Assembly (NCBI RefSeq): GCF_016899425.1
Contig: NZ_CP045994.1
Span: 3,100,001-3,164,000, forward strand
Length of the DNA: 64,000 nucleotides
Direction of reading: 5' to 3'
DNA from: Burkholderia sp. MS389
GTDB taxonomy: Bacteria > Pseudomonadota > Gammaproteobacteria > Burkholderiales > Burkholderiaceae
Positions 55,056 through 64,000 of the stretch are shown piece by piece. A program made the translations under genes and the position numbers. Numbering within the stretch: position 1 is the stretch's first letter; every line of letters starts with the position of its first letter. Under the pieces are notes generated by a model. That model made no database searches and was not told the DNA's origin. It saw only the letters and a program-made list of their open reading frames with translations.

Positions 55056-55640
55056 TTACGCAGCCGCGTCGCGCGCAGCCGCCGCGTCCTTGCGGGCGGC
55101 CGCCGCCGTCTGCTTCGCGCCGCGCGTGGCCGTTTCGCTGACCGCATCGAAGCCGCTCTGCGCCGCCTCGATCGCCTGCCCCGTCGCTGCGCGCACGGAG
55201 TCGGCCGCGGCGCTCGCCGCGGACAGCGCCGAATTCAGCGCGGCCACCACCGGAGCCGAGCCGGCCGGCGCGTGCTTCGACAGTTCGCCGAGCACGTCCT
55301 TCAGGCGTTTGTCGTTCTGTTCGTACTGCGCCTGCGCGACCTTCGCCCATTCGGACTGCGTCGACACCGCGATGTCGAACAGATGGCGGCCGTACGACAC
55401 GACCTTGCCGGCCGCGTCCTGCGGCACCGCGACCTGCTGCACGAAGCCCGCGGCCGGGTTGTTGCTGCTGAACGCGTTCTTCAGCTTGTCCTCGTATTCC
55501 TCGAGCGCCGTCCGGGCCGCTTGCAGGTTGAGTTCGACGACAGCCTCGAAACCGTGGATCGCCGGACGGGCGATCGCAAACCACGCGGCGATACCGGATT
55601 GATAATCGGCGGCGAGTTTTTCGGGGGCAAATACGGACAT
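55056..55640 (-). CDS. phaP: Phasin (PHA granule-associated protein)
   Basis: 194 residues of the phasin_2 family, which coats polyhydroxyalkanoate granules. It is almost wholly helical: FAPEKLAADYQSGIAAWFAIARPAI at the start, a central NLQAARTALEEYEDKLKNAF amphipathic stretch, and an Ala/Lys-rich tail (AAARKDAAAARDAA). The CAGGAG site before the ATG at 55640 fixes the start. Preceded by a 498-base AT-rich spacer with a palindrome next to a TTGACA element, so it likely has its own strong regulated promoter. Confidence 0.93.
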   Translation of the reverse strand: MSVFAPEKLAADYQSGIAAWFAIARPAIHGFEAVVELNLQAARTALEEYEDKLKNAFSSNNPAAGFVQQVAVPQDAAGKVVSYGRHLFDIAVSTQSEWAKVAQAQYEQNDKRLKDVLGELSKHAPAGSAPVVAALNSALSAASAAADSVRAATGQAIEAAQSGFDAVSETATRGAKQTAAAARKDAAAARDAAA

Positions 55641-56087
55641 CGGGCACGCTCCTGTTGGCAATGCGAGAGACGACGTAAAGAAAAACGGAAGCTTGATCGA
55701 CCGCTGCTTCCTTATTGACAGCCCGCACCTGTTTGAGCACGGGCAGTGGAAGGAAGTCATTCTAGATCGATTAATTGTCAATTAAATGGCATTAATACTA
55801 GGTATAAACCCTTATTACCCTTTTGACCAGCAGCCGAAGCCGCAGGCGCGGCGAAATCTCAGACAAGACGCCACCCTCAGCGGCCCGCCATGCGTTTTTA
55901 CCTTTTTGCAGCATAGCGCATCATGACGTGGCGCAATATTTGCCAATTCATTATTCCGCTTATTAGAAAACCGGCACCCATTGAAAATGGAGCAATCATT
56001 TATGTAATATTTTTTCTCGATTTGTTGTGAAATCGTTTTCTTGATTATTAATGACGAAATCAATAATCGGATGAATGCCCGGTCGCG
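55641..56087. promoter_or_regulatory. AT-rich control region upstream of the phasin gene
   Basis: About 450 bases, far richer in A/T than the rest of the window. TTAATTGTCAATTAA at 55771-55785 is a perfect 15-bp palindrome; on the minus strand it contains TTGACA, a possible -35 box, so a bound regulator would block it. A small minus-strand open frame (55815-56063) is not convincing. No RNA family recognised. Confidence 0.55.
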
Positions 56088-56116
56088 ACAAAAAAAGGCC
56101 GCTCGAAGCGGCCTCG
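56088..56116 (-). terminator. Intrinsic terminator after the parA-type gene
   Basis: AGGCCGC and GCGGCCT pair around TCGAA, followed on the minus strand by seven T's (TTTTTTTGTCG). It lies 25 bases past the end of the ParA gene. Confidence 0.8.
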
Positions 56117-56138
56117 GTCGATGCGGTCGCGCGCGGGA

Positions 56139-56903
56139 TCAGCCGGCCAGTTCGCGATGCAGCGCGCGGAACTCCTGCGCGAGCTTGTGCGCCGGCTCGA
56201 GATGGATCACCGGCGTCGACTGCTGATGCGATTCGCGGATCTTCACCGAGGCGGACAACCGCGACGCGAGCACCGGCAGCCCTTCGTCGACGAGCTCGTC
56301 GACCAGCCGTTGCGGCAGGCTCGCGCGCGGCTGGAACTGGTTGATGACGATCCCTTCCACCTCGAGCGCCGCGTTGTGGTCCTGCTGGATTTCCTTCACG
56401 TTCTCGAGCAGCGTGTACAGCGCGCGGCGCGAGAAATCGTCGCAGTCGAACGGGATCAGGCAGCGCTCGACCGCGATCAGCGCCGAGCGCGTATAGAAAT
56501 TCAGCGCGGGCGGCGTGTCGATGTACACGGCGTCGTACATGTCGAGTTCGTTCAGCGCGTCGCGCAGCTTGTAGATCTTGTAGCGCGATTCGAGCTTGCC
56601 GTGCAGCGTGTCGAGATCCGGATGCGCGGGCATCACGTCGAGCCCGTCGAACGGGGTCGCGTGGATGAACGACGCGACGTCGACCGGACGGAAGTTGAAG
56701 GTCAGCGCGGTTTCGAAGAAGCCGGCGACGCCCGGTTGCGCATCGTCCGCGGCGTCGCCGAGCAGGTAGCGCGTCGAGTTCGCCTGCGCATCGAGATCGA
56801 TGACGAGCGTGCGCAACCCTTCGCTCGCGCTGATCGCCGCGAGGTTGCAGACGATCGTCGACTTGCCCACGCCGCCCTTCTGGTTGAATACGACCCGCCG
56901 CAT
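56139..56903 (-). CDS. Orphan ParA family ATPase
   Basis: 254 residues. The deviant Walker A motif KGGVGKST (9-16), IDLDAQANST (about 35) and VYIDTPPALNF are all present. ParA/MinD ATPases position DNA or other cellular cargo. No parB, parS array or chromosome-partition genes are adjacent, so this is not the replicon's partition pair. A GAGGAGG site two to four bases too close to optimal precedes the ATG at 56903. Ended by a strong terminator, so it does not co-transcribe with the phasin gene; the 113-base upstream gap separates it from MPG. Confidence 0.9.
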   Translation of the reverse strand: MRRVVFNQKGGVGKSTIVCNLAAISASEGLRTLVIDLDAQANSTRYLLGDAADDAQPGVAGFFETALTFNFRPVDVASFIHATPFDGLDVMPAHPDLDTLHGKLESRYKIYKLRDALNELDMYDAVYIDTPPALNFYTRSALIAVERCLIPFDCDDFSRRALYTLLENVKEIQQDHNAALEVEGIVINQFQPRASLPQRLVDELVDEGLPVLASRLSASVKIRESHQQSTPVIHLEPAHKLAQEFRALHRELAG

Positions 56904-57016
56904 GGTGCCTCCTCGATCGAAACGTCGAAACGGCCAGCTTAGCCGATCAATAATGGCGACCGCGTGACGCAGGTCGAATTGGACGCGACGAGTACGCGAC
57001 TTGGACGCGCGATGTG

Positions 57017-57640
57017 TCAGACGCGCGGCACGGCGCCCGACACGTACCGGTTGCCGGGCACGCTCCACCGCCACGGCAGATCCTGGCCGACGCGAATGCC
57101 GATGCGCGGCCCGCCCGCCAGATCGGCGGGCGGCGCCATCCCGTCGTCGACGATCGCGAACCCGTCGCGCGCGCCGATCAGGTCGACGCCATCCTGCGCG
57201 CCGCCGATCCCCATCGCCTGCGTCAGCCGGGCCGGCCCGCGGCACAGGTCGCGATCGCGCGTGCGCGGCGGCCGCGCCGCCCGCATCTGGTCGAGCCCGT
57301 GCAGCGGCTCCAGCGCACGGATCAGCACGCCCGTTCCCGCGCCGTCCGGGCCGCACACGCAGTTGCAGCACCAGTGCATCCCGTACGTGAAATACACGTA
57401 GAAGTGCCCGGGCGGCCCGAACATCGTCGCGTTGCGCGGCGTCTTGCCGCGATAGGTGTGCGCGGCCGGATCGAGCGCGCCCGCATACGCTTCCACTTCG
57501 ACGATGCGGCCGGCCCGGCCGTCCGCGGACGCGAGGATCTTGTTGAGCAATTGCGGCGCCACCTCGGTGGCCATGCGGTTGAAGAATGCGCGCGGGACGA
57601 TGGCGCCCGGCCATGGCGCCGGCGGCTTACCGCGTCGCAT
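57017..57640 (-). CDS. 3-methyladenine DNA glycosylase (AAG/MPG family)
   Basis: 207 residues of the AAG family (PF02245), which flips out and removes alkylated or deaminated purines. Family signatures: FFNRMATEVAPQLLNK, IVEVEAYAGALDPAAHTYRGKTPRNATMFGPPGHFYVYFTYGMH (described in parts) and ARLTQAMGI. The catalytic glutamate is in EVEAY. The ATG at 57640 lies inside the end of the mug gene (14-base overlap), so the two repair enzymes are translated together. Confidence 0.9.
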   Translation of the reverse strand: MRRGKPPAPWPGAIVPRAFFNRMATEVAPQLLNKILASADGRAGRIVEVEAYAGALDPAAHTYRGKTPRNATMFGPPGHFYVYFTYGMHWCCNCVCGPDGAGTGVLIRALEPLHGLDQMRAARPPRTRDRDLCRGPARLTQAMGIGGAQDGVDLIGARDGFAIVDDGMAPPADLAGGPRIGIRVGQDLPWRWSVPGNRYVSGAVPRV

Positions 57641-58157
57641 CGTGCCGCTCCGTCATCGCCGCGAGATGAAGCTCGCGATACGCGTCGACCAGATCGTCGA
57701 GCCCGAATGCGAGGTTTCTGCCGCTGGGGTTCGGCAGCACCCACACGCGTGCATGCCCGATGCGGGCCGGCTGCAATCCCCACGCGACCTCGCGTTGCCC
57801 CGACAGCGCCGAATACGCGGCCTTGCCGAGAAACGCGACGAAGCGCGGCGCATGCTGCGCGACCTTCTGCTCGAACCCGGCGCCCGCGGCCGCGAATTCC
57901 GCGCGCGACAGTTGATCGGCGCTCGCGGTCGGCCGCGACACCACGGCCGTCAGCCCGCAGCCGTAACCGAGTATCGCGCGATCGTCCTGCGGCGAAAGTT
58001 CCGTCGGCGTGAAGCCCGCGAGATGGATCACGCGCCAGAAGCGGTTGTTTCGCCCCGCGAAGTGATGGCCGGTCGCGGCCGCGAGCAGGCCGGGATTGAT
58101 CCCGCAGAACAGGACGTCGAGATGGGGTGCGATGAGGTCGGCGAGTGCGTCAGCCAC
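57627..58157 (-). CDS. mug: G/U mismatch-specific uracil-DNA glycosylase (Mug)
   Basis: 176 residues. Mug removes uracil or ethenocytosine from mispairs. The family motifs are FCGINPGLLAAATGHHF (near 17-33, with the water-activating Asn21) and LPNPSGRN toward the C-terminus. The GTG at 58157 is preferred since the family begins just before the first motif; a TTG at 58202 would add 15 residues. It overlaps the next glycosylase gene by 14 bases and follows ssb after a 122-base gap. Confidence 0.87.
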   Translation of the reverse strand: MADALADLIAPHLDVLFCGINPGLLAAATGHHFAGRNNRFWRVIHLAGFTPTELSPQDDRAILGYGCGLTAVVSRPTASADQLSRAEFAAAGAGFEQKVAQHAPRFVAFLGKAAYSALSGQREVAWGLQPARIGHARVWVLPNPSGRNLAFGLDDLVDAYRELHLAAMTERHDATR

Positions 58158-58199
58158 GTTTGATCCGGAGAGCGGCGTGCAGGCACGACGTAAACGAAG

Positions 58200-58221
58200 C
58201 AAGGCCCGAAAACCCGGGCCA
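58200..58221 (-). terminator. Weak terminator hairpin after ssb
   Basis: GGCCCG / CGGGCC arms around a TTTT-containing loop, followed on the minus strand by TTGCTTCGTTT. The stem is short and the T tract broken, so termination is likely partial. It lies 59 bases past ssb and upstream of mug. Confidence 0.45.
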
Positions 58222-58279
58222 AGCGACTGGCTTGACTCGGACGTTCGGGCCCATCGTGATGCGAGGGTGCGACCGGCGA

Positions 58280-58831
58280 TCAGAACGGAATATCGTCGTC
58301 CATCTCGTCGAAGCCGCCGCCTGCCGGCGCGCTCGGACGGCTCTGGCCGCCGCCACCCGCACCACCGCGCGCTGCGCCGCCGGCACGGCCACCGCCGCCA
58401 CCACGCTCTGCCTGCTCGCCGCGACCGCCGCCACCACCACCGTAGCCGCCGCCATAACCGCCTTCGTCACCGCTGCCACCGCCGCCGCCCGAACCGCCGC
58501 GGCCGCCGAGCATCTGCATCTGTTCGGCGACGATTTCGGTCGAGTAACGGTCCTGGCCGTCCTGGCCCTGCCACTTGCGCGTACGGATGCGGCCTTCGAT
58601 ATAGACCGACGACCCCTTCTTCAGGTATTCGCTGACGATCTCCGCCAGACGGCCGAAGAACGCGACGCGATGCCACTCGGTCATTTCCTTGAAATCGCCG
58701 CTTGCCTTGTCCTTGTAGCGGTCGGTCGTCGCGAGACGGATGTTCGCAACCGCGTCGCCGCTCGGCAGGTAACGGACTTCAGGATCGGCGCCGAGATTGC
58801 CGACGAGGATGACCTTGTTGACGGATGCCAT
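58280..58831 (-). CDS. ssb: Single-stranded DNA-binding protein
   Basis: 183 residues. An N-terminal OB fold (1-108; [41 protein letters not shown]) is followed by a long Gly-rich disordered linker and the acidic tip DDDIPF, the docking site for repair and replication partners. It protects single-stranded DNA in replication, repair and recombination. An MFS gene lies upstream on the same strand (100-base gap), and uvrA lies further up on the other strand, the classic ssb/uvrA neighbourhood with an MFS gene between. Confidence 0.97.
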   Translation of the reverse strand: MASVNKVILVGNLGADPEVRYLPSGDAVANIRLATTDRYKDKASGDFKEMTEWHRVAFFGRLAEIVSEYLKKGSSVYIEGRIRTRKWQGQDGQDRYSTEIVAEQMQMLGGRGGSGGGGGSGDEGGYGGGYGGGGGGRGEQAERGGGGGRAGGAARGGAGGGGQSRPSAPAGGGFDEMDDDIPF

Positions 58832-58931
58832 GTGTTTCTCCAGTAAATTCGATGCCGGGCCGCCCGCGCGTATCGCCGGAACGGCCCGCCGGACAGGCCG
58901 GCGCGCGGCCGATGCCTGCCCGAAACAAGAT

Positions 58932-60119
58932 TCAGGCCTTGCGCGGCGGCGCTTTCATGCTGGCCGCGATTATAAGCCACGCGGCAACGAGCCCCGAGCA
59001 CGTATAAAACACCGTGTTCGCGCCGCCGTGCTTCAGCAGCCAGCCGCCCACGATGCCGCCGAGCGCGAGCCCGATCGACTGCGTGGTGTTGTAGACACCC
59101 GTGGCCGCGCCCTTGCGCGAACCCGGCGCGAGCTTCGACACGAGCGACGGCTGCGACGCTTCCAGGATGTTGAACCCGAGGAAGTACACGAACAGGATCG
59201 CCGCCACAATCAGAATGGTATGCGGTGCGCTGCCGAGCAACAATTGGCCGATCAGGATAGCCAGAATGCCGCCGAGCAGCACCGGCTTCATCTTGCCCCG
59301 TTTTTCCGCGACGATGATCGCCGGCACCATCATCACGAACGCGAGCCCCATCACCGGCAGGTAGACCTTCCAGTGCGCGGCGACCGGCAGCCCGCCGTCC
59401 ACCAGGAGGCGCGGCACGACGAGGAACAGCGCCGTCTGCGTCGCATGCAGCACCAGCACGCCGAAGTTCAGGCGCAGCAGCTCGACGTTGTGCAGCACCT
59501 CGGCGAACGGCGCGGGCACGTGCACGGGCTTCGCCGCGTCGGGCACGATCCACAGCACGACGCCGATCGCGAGGATCGACAGCACGCCGACGATCGCGAA
59601 CAGCCCGCTCATCCCGACCCAGTGGAACACGATCGGCGCGCCGACGATCGCGACCGCGAACGACACGCCGATCGAGCCGCCGACCATCGCCATCGCCTTC
59701 GTGCGGTTCTGCTCGGAGGTCAGGTCGGCGATGAACGCGAGCACCGCCGACGACACGGCGCCCATCCCCTGGATCACGCGGCCGACGATGATCCACGTGA
59801 TGTCGTGCGCGAACGCGGCGACGAAGCTGCCGAGCGCGAAGATCACGAGGCCGGTGGCGATCACCGGCTTGCGGCCGAACTTGTCGGACGCCCAGCCGTA
59901 GAAGATATAGAACAGCGACTGCGTGACGCCGTAGGCCCCGAGCGCGATCCCGACGAGCAGCACGTTGTCGCCGCCCGGGATGGTTTTCGCGTAGACCGAG
60001 AACACCGGCATGATCATGAACAGGCCGAGCATGCGCAACGCGAAGATCGCCGCGAGCGACGTGGTCGCGCGCAGTTCGGGCGCAGTCATGCGGGAAGACG
60101 TGGCAGACGGATTGGACAT
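58932..60119 (-). CDS. MFS transporter (12-helix)
   Basis: 395 residues, twelve hydrophobic helices. Motif A in the loop 2-3 is [11 protein letters not shown], and an antiporter-like motif appears near [21 protein letters not shown]. The N-terminal [25 protein letters not shown] pattern resembles the DHA1-type exporter usually found between uvrA and ssb in beta-proteobacteria. Likely an inner-membrane drug or metabolite exporter of unknown substrate. Divergent from uvrA across a 263-base gap. Confidence 0.88.
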   Translation of the reverse strand: MSNPSATSSRMTAPELRATTSLAAIFALRMLGLFMIMPVFSVYAKTIPGGDNVLLVGIALGAYGVTQSLFYIFYGWASDKFGRKPVIATGLVIFALGSFVAAFAHDITWIIVGRVIQGMGAVSSAVLAFIADLTSEQNRTKAMAMVGGSIGVSFAVAIVGAPIVFHWVGMSGLFAIVGVLSILAIGVVLWIVPDAAKPVHVPAPFAEVLHNVELLRLNFGVLVLHATQTALFLVVPRLLVDGGLPVAAHWKVYLPVMGLAFVMMVPAIIVAEKRGKMKPVLLGGILAILIGQLLLGSAPHTILIVAAILFVYFLGFNILEASQPSLVSKLAPGSRKGAATGVYNTTQSIGLALGGIVGGWLLKHGGANTVFYTCSGLVAAWLIIAASMKAPPRKA

Positions 60120-60382
60120 CGGGAATGAATTTCGAATGATCGGAATGTCCGCCCGGCGGCGGGCGGCGGAAGATCAGGACCGGCGGCCTGGCGGCCTTTC
60201 GGACGACACGTCGGGGCCGGATGCAGGCGGCCTGCGGGCCGCGCGGAACGTGCGGCGCGACCGCTTTTCCCGGCGCAGGTGTCGCCTTGCTGCCACCTGC
60301 TGTAAAGGCTGGGGGCCGTAAACGACGGTCTCGAAAAGCCGTTATAGTAGCAGGTTTGGTTCCCTCCATTTTCGCCAGGTTC

Positions 60383-63268
<2,886 letters not shown>

Positions 63269-63286
63269 CGCCGTTCCGCCCTTCCC

Positions 63287-63341
63287 GCGCGCGGCCGCCC
63301 GGCCGCGCGCGCGTCGAGGGCGGCCGCGCCCCCTCGTTTTC
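63287..63341 (+). terminator. Possible terminator after uvrA
   Basis: A perfect 10-bp GC stem (GCGCGCGGCC / GGCCGCGCGC, loop GCCC) begins 18 bases past uvrA. A second, imperfect GAGGG/CCCTC stem follows and ends in GTTTTCCC. The combination could terminate transcription, but the T tract is short. Confidence 0.45.
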
Positions 63342-63507
63342 CCTTCTGCGTTTACACCACGCGCCAAACCGCCCGTTTGCGGCCCATAATGGCAGCTATA
63401 CTTTACGGCCGTAAGGTTCGCCATCCGCACCAATCCGGTGCGGCGCCGGGCGACCCGCGCTCTGCCGCGTGCTCCGCGGCACGACACAGGGACAACAGGA
63501 ATCCACG

Positions 63508-64000
63508 ATGGAGAAGCAACAAGAGTCGCGCGACACGCAGAACCGCGAGCCGCACCTGCGCAGCGTGCGGCTGACGAGCGACTTGAGCCTGCCGAAGCTG
63601 TCGGCGCTCGAGATCGGCAGCTATCTCTTCGCGCTCGTCATGATGTGGCTCGTCCTCGAGCTCAAGCTGCTCGGCGGGATGCTGGCCGGCCTGCTCGTCT
63701 ATCAGCTGATCCACACGATCGCACCCGTGATCGAGCGCCATACCACCAGCATGCGCGCGCGCTGGGTCGCGGTCGTGCTGCTGTCGATCGCGATCGTCGG
63801 CGCGCTCACCGGCCTGACGCTCGCGATCATCGAGCATTTCGAGCACACGGTGCCGAACCTGCAGAGCCTGCTCGGCCAGCTGATGCAGATCGTCGAGCAG
63901 ACCCGCGCACGCACGCCGGCCTGGATCGCCAATCTGCTGCCCGTCGACGTCGAGCAGATGAAGACGAAGGCGGCCGTGCTGATGCACTCGCACATGGACC
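63508..64000 (+). CDS. AI-2E/PerM family transporter, N-terminal part (cut by window edge)
   Basis: The first 164 codons run open off the right edge. A polar N-terminus of about 30 residues is followed by hydrophobic pairs (LEIGSYLFALVMMWLVLELK, then LLGGMLAGLLVYQLI), HTIAPVIERHTTS, and another helix (VVLLSIAIVGALTGLTLAII) before an amphipathic region. This is the layout of AI-2E/PerM-type membrane proteins, whose members export autoinducer-2 or act as ion antiporters; the substrate is unknown. An ACAGGAA site lies before the ATG at 63508. A TTACGGCCGTAA palindrome at 63403-63414 lies in its upstream region. Confidence 0.72.
   Translation, partial: MEKQQESRDTQNREPHLRSVRLTSDLSLPKLSALEIGSYLFALVMMWLVLELKLLGGMLAGLLVYQLIHTIAPVIERHTTSMRARWVAVVLLSIAIVGALTGLTLAIIEHFEHTVPNLQSLLGQLMQIVEQTRARTPAWIANLLPVDVEQMKTKAAVLMHSHMD

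Noticed and set aside
55815-56063. 82-residue minus-strand open frame in the AT-rich spacer
   Set aside because: No ribosome binding site, odd composition switching from Lys/Ile-rich to Arg/Cys-rich, no family match. More likely regulatory DNA.
60120-60382. Possible LexA (SOS) box upstream of uvrA
   Set aside because: No CTGT-N8-ACAG match was found; CTGTAAAGGC at 60299 lacks the second half.

Overview
The window is high-GC (about two-thirds G+C) DNA of Burkholderia type, most likely chromosome 1 of a Burkholderia cepacia complex member. The ubiE-ubiJ-ubiB block, the lactate utilisation operon with its GntR repressor, the phasin/phaA/phaB genes, codon use and protein sequences all fit this. 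The species cannot be fixed by eye. I saw no rRNA, tRNA, insertion sequence, prophage or CRISPR array. Both ends cut genes: a cardiolipin synthase (ClsB) on the left and an AI-2E/PerM-family transporter on the right.

Layout. 1-3.9 kb (minus): fmdB-like zinc ribbon, DUF502 membrane protein, aspS, nudB, clsB. 4.0-9.7 kb (minus): HIT hydrolase, DUF971, ubiE, Tim44-like protein, ubiJ, ubiB and a TPMT-like methyltransferase, that is, ubiquinone synthesis plus housekeeping. 9.8-13.8 kb: a 1341-residue FAD/Fe-S oxidoreductase. 14.4-16.8 kb (plus): ilvA and queF. 16.8-18.3 kb: a lower-GC islet with an amidase_2 protein, an overlapping signal-peptide protein and a DUF1493 protein. 18.6-22.9 kb: a D-amino-acid module (RidA, D-aminoacylase, RpiR regulator, and a divergent DSD1-type PLP enzyme) around a perfect 19-bp palindrome. 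23-31.2 kb: mixed single genes (DJ-1/PfpI, MarR with a DHA2 exporter, EcsC, lipase-like hydrolase, CHRD protein, class II aldolase, PLD lipoprotein) and a candidate plus-strand small RNA near 28.5 kb. 31.4-37 kb: GntR regulator, lutA(lldE)-lutC-lutB and lactate permease. 37-37.8 kb: an M48 lipoprotein protease.

38.0-52.2 kb is the most notable region: a complete-looking aryl-polyene/xanthomonadin-type pigment cluster. The minus arm is ACP, ketoreductase, FkbO/Hyg5-type chorismatase and GT2 glycosyltransferase. The plus arm is a membrane protein, an AMP ligase fused to a hotdog dehydratase, an LPLAT acyltransferase, a LolA-like carrier, an MMPL exporter, a polysaccharide deacetylase, a ketosynthase, a chain-length-factor-like ketosynthase, a dehydratase and a small secreted protein. 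Most plus-arm genes are coupled by ATGA/TGATG overlaps. The logical scheme: the chorismatase makes hydroxybenzoate, the ligase loads it on the ACP, KS/KR/DH cycles build the polyene, GT2/LPLAT/deacetylase build a lipid-sugar anchor, and LolA/MMPL move the product to the outer membrane.

52.3-55.6 kb: small membrane protein, phaB, phaA and phasin (polyhydroxyalkanoate), followed by an AT-rich spacer and an orphan ParA. 57-60.1 kb (minus): overlapping DNA glycosylases (MPG and Mug), ssb and an MFS transporter. 60.4-63.3 kb (plus): uvrA.
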